Shown here: positions 1-6,381 of the stretch, piece by piece
Numbering within the stretch: the first letter of the stretch is position 1
Layout: each line of letters begins with the position of its first letter
Assembly (NCBI GenBank): GCA_025455245.1
Contig: JALOMX010000218.1
Span: 1 to 6,552, forward strand
Source of the DNA: Chitinophagaceae bacterium
Lineage (GTDB): Bacteria; Bacteroidota; Bacteroidia; Chitinophagales; Chitinophagaceae
Length of the DNA stretch: 6,552 nucleotides
Direction: 5' to 3'
The notes under the pieces: model-generated
Databases searched by the model: none
What the model was told of the DNA's origin: nothing
What the model saw: the letters and a program-made list of their open reading frames with translations, nothing else
Program-made: the position numbers and the translations under genes

Positions 1-462
1 CCGATGGGTGCCATACACAACAAATGGCGGCAAATATTCCATATGGCAAAGGTTTGCTGTTTGTTGAACGGGAACAAGCATTTGATTAATGGTAAACCTG
101 TTTCTTCCGGATGGTTTATAAGCCTCTCTGCTTCCTCCGCAGGAAATTACATTCATCAGCTTTTTGCCAGCAAGCATATTCCCCTTGCTCCCATACGCCC
201 ATCCATGTTCAAGCACAAGGTCAAACCATTGCTTGATTAAAGCAGGTACACTATACCAATACAACGGATGTTGAAAAATGATTATATCATGCTGAAGCAA
301 AAGCGATTGCTCTCTTTTTATGTCCACATCAAAATCAGGATATAGCTCATACAGGTCATTGATAGTAACAGCAGAAACCTGTCGGGCGTATTGCAGCATT
401 TTCTTTTGAACCCTCGATCTCTCAAGGAGCGGATGAGCAAATTGAATTAATACTTTTGACAT
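1..462 (-). CDS. KefF-like NAD(P)H oxidoreductase (flavodoxin-like fold), 3' end outside window
   Basis: The reading frame opens with ATG at 462 and stays open for 154 codons to the left edge without a stop, so the C-terminus is missing. Family members such as E. coli KefF are about 176 residues, so roughly 20-30 residues are probably lost. Visible marks of the Flavodoxin_2 / NAD(P)H quinone oxidoreductase family are the first strand 'VLIQFAHP' (residues 4-11), 'LYPDFDVDI' (40-48), the flavin-side segment 'IIFQHPLYWYSVPALIKQWFD' in part (61-81), 'HGWAYG' (86-91), and 'LPPFVVYG' near the end (144-151). These proteins bind FMN and reduce quinones or electrophiles with NAD(P)H. KefF and KefG also activate the glutathione-gated K+ efflux systems KefC and KefB, but whether this one has a Kef partner cannot be judged because the next gene lies outside the window. 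It follows tpiA by 74 nt, with a strong hairpin between, so it is probably a separate transcription unit. Family assignment is secure; the specific role is inferred. Confidence 0.88.
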   Translation of the reverse strand, partial: MSKVLIQFAHPLLERSRVQKKMLQYARQVSAVTINDLYELYPDFDVDIKREQSLLLQHDIIIFQHPLYWYSVPALIKQWFDLVLEHGWAYGSKGNMLAGKKLMNVISCGGSREAYKPSGRNRFTINQMLVPVQQTANLCHMEYLPPFVVYGTHR

Positions 463-463
463 G

Positions 464-514
464 ACTGCAAAATATAAAAGCAGGTAATAGGTTCCAAACC
501 TAATACCTGCTTTT
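464..514 (-). terminator. Long hairpin after tpiA, probable intrinsic terminator
   Basis: Positions 476-493 and 497-514 form an 18-bp inverted repeat with one A-A mismatch (487/503) and a 3-nt loop (494-496). Read on the minus strand, the stem ends in CTGCTTTT and continues as ATATTTTG, a U-rich tail. It lies 22 nt beyond the tpiA stop and 13 nt before the start codon of the oxidoreductase. The stem also ends in TTTT on the plus strand, so the hairpin could work in both directions, but no plus-strand gene reaches it. Confidence 0.75.
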
Positions 515-536
515 CAACATCCTTAATGTTTCTTTA

Positions 537-1313
537 TTAAACTTCCGGGTCTTTTTTTAAACTATCGATGACTACCCCAAAATCAGCAGCTATTAAGCTG
601 GCACCCCCAACAAGGCCGCCGTCAACATCGTGCATGGAAAATATACTTTTTGCATTGCTTGACTTTATGCTTCCTCCATACAGAATGGAAACTGAATTTG
701 CAATGTCCTGTCCGTATTTTTCTGCGATCAGGGTTCTGATAAATGCATGCATTTCCTGCGCCTGTTCATCGGTAGCCGTTTTACCTGTACCGATGGCCCA
801 TATTGGTTCGTATGCAATTACAAAACCATGGAACTGAGATGGTGACAAATGAAAAAGGCTTTCTTCAATCTGCTTCTGTACGAATTCATTCTGCTTTCCT
901 TCATCCCGAACTTCAAGCGGTTCCCCGCAACAAAATATTGGTTTTATTTCATATTCAAGAGCGAGGTCAATTTTTTTGGCAATAATTTCATTGGTTTCAT
1001 TAAAAGGAATACGGCGCTCGCTATGACCAATAATTACATATTCCACACCAATTGCATGAAGCATTTCGGCGCTGATTTCACCCGTAAAGGCTCCATTCCT
1101 TTCGTGGTGCATATTTTGTGCGGCAATATGGTAATTATCTTCAAACCTGATTTTATCCTGTGCCATTTTTAAATAAGGGAATGGGACGCCAAAAATTACC
1201 AGCCTGTGCGAATTTAGATAATGTCCTTGTTGTAAAATGTCATCAATCAATGCCTCCGCCTGCGGATAGGTAATATTCATTTTCCAGTTAGCTGCTGCTA
1301 TTTCTTTTCTCAT
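537..1313 (-). CDS. tpiA: Triosephosphate isomerase
   Basis: This 258-residue protein interconverts dihydroxyacetone phosphate and glyceraldehyde 3-phosphate in glycolysis and gluconeogenesis, in the cytoplasm, as a dimer. The whole TIM barrel is present at the usual bacterial length. The active site is intact: 'AANWKMN' at residues 7-13 supplies the catalytic Asn9 and Lys11, 'IIGHSERR' at 94-101 supplies the electrophile His97, and 'AYEPIWAIGTGKTA' at 167-180 supplies the catalytic base Glu169 and flexible loop 6. The phosphate-binding segments 'YGGSIK' (212-217) and 'GGLVGGASL' (232-240) are also present. The start is the only ATG that gives a normal N-terminus (MRKEIAAANWKMN). The region before it, AAAAAATAGAAAAGAACA, is A-rich with no clear Shine-Dalgarno, as usual in Bacteroidota. 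It starts 62 nt after the broken GlmU-like gene and I see no terminator or good promoter in that gap, so read-through from the upstream gene is likely. Confidence 0.98.
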   Translation of the reverse strand: MRKEIAAANWKMNITYPQAEALIDDILQQGHYLNSHRLVIFGVPFPYLKMAQDKIRFEDNYHIAAQNMHHERNGAFTGEISAEMLHAIGVEYVIIGHSERRIPFNETNEIIAKKIDLALEYEIKPIFCCGEPLEVRDEGKQNEFVQKQIEESLFHLSPSQFHGFVIAYEPIWAIGTGKTATDEQAQEMHAFIRTLIAEKYGQDIANSVSILYGGSIKSSNAKSIFSMHDVDGGLVGGASLIAADFGVVIDSLKKDPEV

Positions 1314-1375
1314 TGTTCTTTTCTATTTTTTAGGTGATATTGTAAAGAAATTTTGTTGAGCAAAGTACATGCATT

Positions 1376-1894
1376 CTAATTATATGAGTCATGATTTTCG
1401 TCATAAGGACCTGTATGGGTATTGTACAGATGCCATAAGGTATTCCATAAGGAAGGATCCGGAATAACGTTTTTCCAATCCATCCATTGTTTAATGTCCC
1501 TTTTCAGCTTTTCAAAAGCATATTTTTCATATCCTCCCCAAATGAACCCGGGGATATTCTTTTCGCCCTGAGGCAACATGTGTATGCTAGTACAGCATCC
1601 GATGGTAGTGCCGGAGTTAATGGAAGTATTGATGGCCGTCTTGGAAAAATCGCCCATTATTATGCCCGCCTTTTGTCCAACCGGTATCAAATCCTTTGCT
1701 TCTTCGCTCCACATTTTGATGACACCGGCATTGTTTTTTACATTGCTATTGGAAGTGCCTGCACCTAAATTGCACCACATACCAATGATGCTATCGCCCA
1801 AATAACCATGATGCGCTTTGTTGCTGAAGTCGCCAAGAATACTGTTTTTTATTTCACCTCCTGCCGTGGCATTTTTTCCTATGGTACCGGCCAA
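1376..1894 (-). pseudogene. GlmU-like protein, C-terminal fragment (left-handed beta-helix acyltransferase part)
   Basis: This is the downstream piece of a gene split by a frame break near 1888-1896. It has no credible start of its own: the first possible start is a TTG at 1894, inside the overlap with the upstream piece. The translation, 'GTIGKNATAGGEIKNSILG' and onward, shows imperfect hexapeptide repeats of a left-handed beta helix. 'NKAHHGYLGDSIIG' and 'WCNLGAGTSNSNVKNN' correspond to the acetyltransferase active-site region of GlmU-type proteins, where a conserved His acts as base. Further coils ('GIIMGDFSKTAINTSINSG') and a 'IPGFIWGG' helical tail, which ends in a TAG stop at 1376, match the C-terminal architecture of the alternative Bacteroidota GlmU family (TIGR03991). 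It would be the acyl-transfer/trimerisation half of a sugar-1-phosphate uridylyl-/acetyltransferase for cell-wall or surface polysaccharide precursors. If the frame break is a sequence error, this and the 1854-2522 piece are one normal gene. Confidence 0.82.
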
Positions 1895-2522
1895 TGGACA
1901 CAGGCCCCCTGATCAATCCGCCTTCCATCAGTAATGCATCTTTACCGATGAACACAGGGCCTTCAATGGTGTTGAACGTACATCCCATTGCCTTTGCACC
2001 GCTTTCCATAAAAACCGGGTGTTCTCCAAAAATCCGGTTGATGTGGTCATTGGTTAACAAAGGGGTATCGTTAGCCAATAAAGAAATATCCAGAAGGATT
2101 TTTTCTGCGTTGGATTTTACCCAATCCATTGGATGGTTTATCCTTTTGACCTGAACGTTGGTGGGCACAGATTGTAAAAAAAGCGGAAAGGTCCCGAAGA
2201 TAGGCGGCTTTTCAATCATATAGGCCAATATCCCTGAATGGTCTTCCAGCATTTCGTGAGGGTTTAGCCGGAGACACTCCTGCCAAAAAGCGATGGAAGG
2301 TACTAAGGATGCATCAATGCACAAGAATGGGGCGTCATCTTCCGTAATCTCCACCGGTTTTTTATATGCGTCAGAAAGTGTTTTCACTTTAATCCCGGAA
2401 ATCCTTTCATACCATTCAATTCCTGTAAAACAGCCATGCCTAATATGTGAAACAGGATAAACAAGTGACAGGGGATAAAGCTGTAACTGACTTTTGGGCG
2501 TATCGAAAAGTACAACGGTCAC
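1854..2522 (-). pseudogene. GlmU-like protein, N-terminal fragment (sugar nucleotidyltransferase domain)
   Basis: This is the upstream piece of the split gene. The frame is open further upstream to 2732, but that stretch overlaps rpmE2 and crosses its terminator. The family N-terminus begins at a GTG codon at 2520-2522, giving (M)TVVLFDTP, 35 nt beyond the terminator hairpin; I chose that start. The 222 residues contain the non-classical nucleotidyltransferase domain typical of Bacteroidota proteins (Pfam NTP_transf_4 type): 'VVLFDTP' at 3-9, 'LYPLSLVYPVSHIRHG' at about 15-30, 'DAPFLCIDASLVPS' in the middle. Then come the first beta-helix coils, 'GPVFIGKDALLMEGGLIRGPVSIG'-like. After RGPVSIG the frame degenerates into 'RYHRKKCHGRR' and stops at 1854, which does not resemble the family. 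The expected coil following 'RGPVSI' is missing, and the family sequence resumes in another frame ('GTIGKNATAGGEIK'). The encoded activity would be nucleotide transfer to a sugar 1-phosphate (probably GlcNAc-1-P); substrate is inferred from the family. Confidence 0.82.
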
Positions 2523-2550
2523 ATGAAAAAATTGAGCCGGAAAAATAGCA

Positions 2551-2576
2551 AAAAAAAACGCCCTGAAACAGGGCGT
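2551..2576 (-). terminator. Intrinsic terminator of rpmE2
   Basis: On the minus strand an 8-bp perfect GC-rich stem ACGCCCTG / CAGGGCGT (plus positions 2569-2576 and 2558-2565) closes a TTT loop and is followed at once by an uninterrupted T run (2551-2558). It lies 22 nt after the rpmE2 stop. This is the clearest rho-independent terminator in the window and separates rpmE2 from the GlmU-like gene, which should therefore have its own promoter in the remaining 28 nt or so or depend on read-through. I could not identify a convincing promoter there. Confidence 0.92.
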
Positions 2577-2598
2577 ATTACTTTTAACCAATAAGATT

Positions 2599-2850
2599 TT
2601 AAGCTTTTTTGGCGTATTTCTTTTTAAACTTATCAATCCTTCCGGTTGTATCAACCAATACATTTTTACCGGTATAAAATGGATGACTTGTGTTTGAGAT
2701 TTCCACTTTAATGAGGGGGTATTCATTCCCATCTTCCCATTGAATGGTTTCTTTGGATGGGGCTGTAGAACGGCTCAAAAAAGAATGACCGTTACTCATG
2801 TCTTTGAATACTACAAAGCGATAACTCTTAGGATGAATATCTTTTTTCAT
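2599..2850 (-). CDS. rpmE2: 50S ribosomal protein L31, type B
   Basis: This 83-residue protein is a small component of the large ribosomal subunit that helps bridge it to the small subunit. The N-terminus '[19 protein letters not shown]', the middle '[35 protein letters not shown]' (in part residues 28-62) and the basic tail 'FKKKYAKKA' match type B L31. It contains no cysteine, so the zinc-binding CxxC pairs of type A L31 are absent. In species with both forms the zinc-free form is favoured in zinc starvation, but many Bacteroidota carry only type B, so its presence alone says nothing about zinc control; no Zur-box-like sequence was recognised. It is a single-gene unit: its own consensus promoter (2900-2931), a structured leader (2851-2895) and a strong terminator (2551-2576). 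Confidence 0.97.
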   Translation of the reverse strand: MKKDIHPKSYRFVVFKDMSNGHSFLSRSTAPSKETIQWEDGNEYPLIKVEISNTSHPFYTGKNVLVDTTGRIDKFKKKYAKKA

Positions 2851-2862
2851 GATACTTTTTTA

Positions 2863-2886
2863 TTAGGCCCGACTGCGACCGGGCAT
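2863..2886 (-). promoter_or_regulatory. rpmE2 leader hairpin enclosed in a 7-codon upstream reading frame
   Basis: In the rpmE2 5' leader, minus-strand positions 2884-2867 read GCCCGGTCGCAGTCGGGC, which folds as a 5-bp GC stem extended by two G-U pairs around a CGCA loop. The complementary strand would have A-C mismatches where the minus-strand RNA has G-U pairs, so the fold favours the rpmE2 transcript. The same stretch is spanned by ATG-CCC-GGT-CGC-AGT-CGG-GCC-TAA (2886-2863), preceded by AATAAAA, an A-rich context like the real starts here. The reading frame ends 12 nt before the rpmE2 ATG. Several bacterial groups have L31 leader RNAs that sense the protein; whether this is one is inference. 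No U run follows the hairpin on this strand, so it is not a terminator for yajQ or rpmE2. Confidence 0.45.
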
Positions 2887-2899
2887 TTTTATTGGGCTG

Positions 2900-2931
2900 C
2901 AAAAGTATAGTATTCGTTATTTGAAGCCAAA
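2900..2931 (-). promoter_or_regulatory. Bacteroidota-type promoter of rpmE2
   Basis: On the minus strand a -33 box TTTG (2931-2928) is followed after exactly 20 nt by a -7 box TACTTTTG (2907-2900), a full match to the Bacteroidota primary sigma factor consensus TTTG / TAnnTTTG. Transcription would begin around 2893-2895, leaving a leader of about 45 nt before the rpmE2 ATG at 2850. The boxes lie in the yajQ-rpmE2 gap, beyond the yajQ stop at 2956. Confidence 0.82.
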
Positions 2932-2955
2932 TATTTCTGATGTTTTCTCAAATTT

Positions 2956-3447
2956 TCAACTTTTCATATTGATGTATTGCAGCGGAATACCAAAGTTTGC
3001 CCCCCGGCACAGCGCTATAACCTCTTGTAAATCATCAATTTTCTTACCGGTAACCCTAATGATATCGTCCATAATAGCCGGCTGAACCTTTAATCCTGAA
3101 TCCTTAATAGCTTTTACAATTTTTTTTGCATCCTCCTGCTTTAAACCATTTCTGACTGTAATTTCCTTTTTCCAGACCTTGCCGCTCTGATAACCTTCCT
3201 TTGTCTGATCATACACATTCGGGTCAAGGCCCTGCTTCATACTTCTGCTGATGAGCACATCTATAATCTGCCCCATTTTCATATCGCTGTCAGCCTCCAT
3301 TTTTAAAACAAAGGACTTCTTATCAAGATCCATAACAACATGACTACCCTTAAAATCGAATCGATTAGTAATTTCTTTCCGGGTAACATTAATGGCATTA
3401 TCCAGGGTTTGTAAATCAACTTTCGATGAAATATCAAATGAGGGCAT
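2956..3447 (-). CDS. yajQ: YajQ family nucleotide/cyclic-di-GMP-binding protein
   Basis: The protein is 163 residues when started at the ATG at 3447 (MPSFDISSKVDLQTLDNAI), the same length as E. coli YajQ; a TTG 33 nt upstream would add an unmatched extension and overlap the promoter. It matches the YajQ/DUF520 family along its full length: 'PSFDISSKVD' at the start, 'RFDFKGS' near residue 30, 'DMKMGQIIDVLISRSMKQGLD' in part (about 54-75), 'KEITVRNGLKQEDAKKIVK' (about 113-131), 'KVQPAIMDDIIRVTGKKIDDLQ' in part, and 'PLQYINMKS' at the C-terminus. The fold is two ferredoxin-like domains. Family members bind nucleotides, and XC_3703 of Xanthomonas binds cyclic di-GMP; the role in Bacteroidota is not established. 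It lies 37 nt after the TolC-family gene, but its own promoter suggests separate transcription. Confidence 0.96.
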   Translation of the reverse strand: MPSFDISSKVDLQTLDNAINVTRKEITNRFDFKGSHVVMDLDKKSFVLKMEADSDMKMGQIIDVLISRSMKQGLDPNVYDQTKEGYQSGKVWKKEITVRNGLKQEDAKKIVKAIKDSGLKVQPAIMDDIIRVTGKKIDDLQEVIALCRGANFGIPLQYINMKS

Positions 3448-3462
3448 ATAAAATGTTTTTTG

Positions 3463-3493
3463 CAAATATAAGCGCCTCAAACTGTTATTGCAA
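3463..3493 (-). promoter_or_regulatory. Bacteroidota-type promoter of yajQ, overlapping the end of the TolC-family gene
   Basis: A perfect -7 box TATATTTG lies at 3470-3463 on the minus strand. Twenty nucleotides upstream is TTG (3493-3491, in the context CTTG), a partial match to the TTTG -33 box. The predicted transcript start, near 3457, leaves only about ten untranslated nucleotides before the yajQ ATG. The -33 region lies inside the last codons of the TolC-family gene, whose stop is at 3485-3487. Confidence 0.6.
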
Positions 3494-4903
3494 GATGCCC
3501 GCAGCCCATTCTACCCCATAGGCGGCTTTAAAGAATTTCGCTTTTAACTCAGCCAGTTTTTGCCTCGATTCCAGAACTTTCAATTCGCGGTTATTCAGGA
3601 TAAACAGGGTACTTTCACCAAGATTGAATTTGGATACTTCTACTTCAAAAACCCTTCGGTAAGCAGCATAAGCCCTTTCATTTATTCTGATCTGTTCGAG
3701 CAGGTTGACAAGCTCATTATAATATTGCCTGACCTTGTTTCCAATCTCAACCCTCACTGCAGATTGCTCCAATTCAGTTGATCTTATTTTAAGCTTTGCT
3801 CCCCTGTAATCGCCCCTCCCCTGTCGTAATAACAAGGGCAAACCGATTTCGGCTCCGAACTTATAATTGTTATCAAACATAGTACTGTTCCAGCCTTTCC
3901 AGAATTCATAGTTTTCGGAAAGTGCATTGTACTTTAAATTAACAGTCGGTAAAAGACTTTGGAATTTAAGCCTTCGCTCCACTTCCAGTATGTCTAATTT
4001 ATTGTCGTAAATCCTCAGTTTGGGATGTTCCGTCTGAGCACGTTGAAGCATTTCATCAAGGGGTGTGTAAGGCTTGGAAAAAGGGTCGGCATTTTCCGGA
4101 AGCACTGAAGGTATCACATCCGGTTTTAGAATAATAGGTTGTTCATTTTCGCTCCACAAAAAGTTACTTAATGCATAAGAAGTATTGGTAAACCTTAGAA
4201 AAGCCTCATTTTGAAGGTATTTAAAATTGAGCAGTTGCGTCAACGCCTCGGTACTATCTACACCTGCACGGTCGCCCTGTTCAACCGTTATCCGGATTTG
4301 ATTATAACGCTGCTCATTGGTTTTCACTGCGTCAGAAAAAATCAGGTATAACTGATAATCGTTTGCCCATTGCCAGTACATAGCAATGGCCTCAAACAGC
4401 AAATCGTTTAAGGTCAGCCTTTTTTCGGATTCGGACATAGAGACAAAAAGCTTGGATTGCTGTAATGCAGCCCTCCTTTTGTCCATCAAAAGATTTTTTG
4501 CAAGCGGTACGCTCAGACCCGCATAACCTGATTGACCCAACGAAAATTCCGGATTTGTAAACTCGCCTGTATTATTTTCTAAACCTGCCCCAATCTCCAC
4601 CCCAAACCAGGTGGGCACTTTCATGGAAAGATTACTGTAGTTATAATAGTTTTTTTCATCAAATGTTTTTTGATCATTTGTATAATAAACCATTGGATCA
4701 AACATGCCCCTTGTTGCCAAAAGCTCAGCTTCTGCCTGTTCTACCAACAAACCGGCCTGCTTTGCAAATGGATGATACTGTTTTACCCAGGTAAGGAATT
4801 CATCGGGAGACAGACGCTTAAGGGTATCTCCGGGTTGCGAAAAACCAATATTTGTATTAATCAGTATTGTCAGTATCAACAGGATTTTAAATCCCCTTTT
4901 CAT
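3485..4903 (-). CDS. TolC-family outer-membrane efflux/secretion channel
   Basis: This is the outer-membrane exit duct of the export cassette. Starting at the ATG at 4903 gives 472 residues with a classical signal peptide: 'MKRG', a hydrophobic stretch FKILLILTILI, then NTNIGFS with likely cleavage near residue 22. The A-run right before this ATG fits a Bacteroidota start. An ATG at 4939 or TTG at 4969 would prepend 12 or 22 polar residues and are less likely. There is no lipobox cysteine after the signal. The body has the two-fold repeat of outer-membrane efflux proteins: helical hairpins rich in Q/E/L ('QAGLLVEQAEAELLATRGMFDP', in part) alternate with beta segments ending in 'SGYAGLSVPLAKN' and, in the second half, 'YKFGAEIGLPLLLRQGRGDYRGAK' (in part). 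The last helix is 'LKVLESRQKLAELKAKFFKAAYG'-like. It is read 68 nt after the HlyD-family gene, without an intervening terminator, so probably in one operon. Substrate is unknown. Confidence 0.93.
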   Translation of the reverse strand: MKRGFKILLILTILINTNIGFSQPGDTLKRLSPDEFLTWVKQYHPFAKQAGLLVEQAEAELLATRGMFDPMVYYTNDQKTFDEKNYYNYSNLSMKVPTWFGVEIGAGLENNTGEFTNPEFSLGQSGYAGLSVPLAKNLLMDKRRAALQQSKLFVSMSESEKRLTLNDLLFEAIAMYWQWANDYQLYLIFSDAVKTNEQRYNQIRITVEQGDRAGVDSTEALTQLLNFKYLQNEAFLRFTNTSYALSNFLWSENEQPIILKPDVIPSVLPENADPFSKPYTPLDEMLQRAQTEHPKLRIYDNKLDILEVERRLKFQSLLPTVNLKYNALSENYEFWKGWNSTMFDNNYKFGAEIGLPLLLRQGRGDYRGAKLKIRSTELEQSAVRVEIGNKVRQYYNELVNLLEQIRINERAYAAYRRVFEVEVSKFNLGESTLFILNNRELKVLESRQKLAELKAKFFKAAYGVEWAAGILQ

Positions 4904-4971
4904 GTTATTTTTTTTAGTACGGATAGGAACAAACTTCATTCGATGGTTTTTTGTCAGCAAAGCTTTCAAGT

Positions 4972-6363
4972 TTAGAATTTTGATTCCTTTTCCTTATCCT
5001 TGGCCTCCTTAGCTTCTTCAGAATCTCCCGGCTTATAAAACTCGGGGGGGAAACCATTAATATTTCGCCAGAGTTCATACCAAACCGGTACATCCTTCAA
5101 CAATGCAAATGAAAGGGTGCCCGCACCAATCCTTAATTCCGGGGGCCATGGCCTGTCATCAGGATCCTGAACTAAAAGAACCCTGTATTTTCCGTTCGCG
5201 TTTCTATTGGTTTCTACTGCAATCACTTTTCCACCAAAGGTCCCGATGGAAGTTTGCGGCCATCCGCTAAAAACGATTGCGGGAAAACCATCGAACATGA
5301 ACCTTGCTTTTTGTCCGATATTTATCAACGGCAAATCGAAGGGCTCCACAAAAATTTCAACAGCAAGTTCTACATTCTGTGGTACAATTTCAACTATTAA
5401 CTCGCCTTCCTTTATGATTTCGTTAATACCGGCTTTTCTTGCCTGAACAATCTGACCATCCTGTGGTGCAAGTACATAGTAGTATTGGGAGCGACTTGTT
5501 AAGTTCTGCTTTTTTATAGACAGGTCTGCTGTTTTTTCGCGAGCAGAAGCCACTTCGCTGCTGCTTGCAAACAGATCGCCCTGTGTTTTGGCAATTTTTT
5601 CGCTGTATTCCTGAATGGCATTGTCAATATCAAGCCTGTTTAATACAAGGTCCTGTTTCAGGTTGTCAAGGTCATTTTGCTTTTCGGTAAATGCCGCCTG
5701 TGCCTTTTGAAATGTTGCATTCCTTCTTTCATAATCGAATTTGCTGATAGCCTCCTGATCAAGCATTGTCCTGGCACGCTCAAGCTGCTCTTTGCTTTGT
5801 TGAAGATCGATACGTGCAGCAGTAAGTTCAGCTTCTTTTGCCTGGATCTTTCGCTCAATTTGTACCCTTTTGTTGCTCAAAGAGTTCAACTTCAATTCCC
5901 GCTGATTTTCAAGATTTTCTATCTGCTGACGACTTGCTTCAATCTTACTTTCATAAAACTTGGCTTTGTCTACATTTTGGACAATCTGATATTCGGTCCG
6001 GTTAATGATATCAGGATCTAAATACTCATCCTTTACTTCTCCTAAAACAATAATGGTGTCCCCTTTCTTAACCATATCCCCTTCTTTTACATACCACTTT
6101 AAAATCTTTCCGGGTATCTGGCTAACAAGGTCTTGCGGTCTTTGGTCCTGATACAATGTGGTAATAAAACCTTTGGAACGAATATTCTGTGTCCAAGGCA
6201 GAAAAAGAAAAACAAAAAATATCCCAAGAAATACGTACAAAAAACGCTTTACAAAATACTTTCTTTCCCGGTAATATATTTTATCAAATGCCTTGATCTG
6301 ATCCGGCAATTTATGCTCGATATTACCATCAATATGTTGAGGTTCGCCTGTAACTAAGCCCAT
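4972..6363 (-). CDS. HlyD-family periplasmic adaptor (membrane fusion protein)
   Basis: This 463-residue inner-membrane-anchored adaptor links an ABC exporter to a TolC channel. Seen in order: a 40-residue cytoplasmic N-terminus ending in basic 'YRERKYFVKR', one membrane helix at about 41-57 (FLYVFLGIFFVFLFLPW), the first half of a biotinyl/lipoyl-like domain ('SQIPGKILKWYVKEGDMVKKGDTI', in part 81-104), a long coiled-coil hairpin at about 125-290 rich in K/E/Q/L, and the second lipoyl half ('VLAPQDGQIVQARKAGINEIIKEGE', in part 297-321). A beta-barrel region follows ('QKARFMFDGFPAIVFSGWP', in part 351-369), then 'VPVWYELWRNINGFPPEFY' (425-443) and a highly charged tail (E/K/D-rich, 447-463). 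The start ATG is 18 nt downstream of the ABC gene stop, and the gene ends 68 nt before the TolC-family start. This architecture is shared by type I secretion and drug-type exporters, so it does not decide the cargo. Confidence 0.95.
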   Translation of the reverse strand: MGLVTGEPQHIDGNIEHKLPDQIKAFDKIYYRERKYFVKRFLYVFLGIFFVFLFLPWTQNIRSKGFITTLYQDQRPQDLVSQIPGKILKWYVKEGDMVKKGDTIIVLGEVKDEYLDPDIINRTEYQIVQNVDKAKFYESKIEASRQQIENLENQRELKLNSLSNKRVQIERKIQAKEAELTAARIDLQQSKEQLERARTMLDQEAISKFDYERRNATFQKAQAAFTEKQNDLDNLKQDLVLNRLDIDNAIQEYSEKIAKTQGDLFASSSEVASAREKTADLSIKKQNLTSRSQYYYVLAPQDGQIVQARKAGINEIIKEGELIVEIVPQNVELAVEIFVEPFDLPLINIGQKARFMFDGFPAIVFSGWPQTSIGTFGGKVIAVETNRNANGKYRVLLVQDPDDRPWPPELRIGAGTLSFALLKDVPVWYELWRNINGFPPEFYKPGDSEEAKEAKDKEKESKF

Positions 6364-6381
6364 AATTATTTGATTTATCCA

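Noticed and set aside
4..240. Plus-strand open frame of 78 residues at the left edge
   Set aside because: It is antisense to the clearly recognisable KefF-like oxidoreductase, which is open for 154 codons on the other strand.
849..1172. Plus-strand open frame of 107 residues, and other plus-strand frames at 568-837 and 803-985
   Set aside because: They lie entirely opposite tpiA, whose full TIM-barrel motifs are on the minus strand; their translations resemble no family and are shadow frames.
1314..1375. Possible tpiA promoter with TACTTTG at about 1368-1362 on the minus strand
   Set aside because: The box is one base short of TAnnTTTG and no TTTG-like -33 box is found at 19-21 nt upstream; not supported.
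2523..2732. N-terminal extension of the nucleotidyltransferase frame up to an ATG at 2732
   Set aside because: It overlaps rpmE2 in another frame and crosses its terminator; family similarity begins only at the GTG at 2520-2522.
2867..2890. Hairpin plus T run on the plus strand (GCCCG...CGGGC then ATTTTTATT) as a plus-strand terminator
   Set aside because: No plus-strand gene precedes it, and the stem is better paired in minus-strand RNA because of G-U pairs; the leader interpretation fits better.
4904..4969. Longer starts for the TolC-family protein (TTG at 4969, ATG at 4939)
   Set aside because: They would place 12-22 polar residues before an otherwise normal signal peptide; the ATG at 4903 has the A-rich upstream context typical of starts here.
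5045..5051. G7 homopolymer in the HlyD-family gene, suspected slippage or sequencing error site
   Set aside because: The reading frame across it is intact and gives the sensible sequence GFPPEF, so there is no sign of an error.
5658..5858. Minus-strand 66-residue frame inside the HlyD-family gene
   Set aside because: It lies in another frame within the adaptor's coiled-coil coding region and has no recognisable features.
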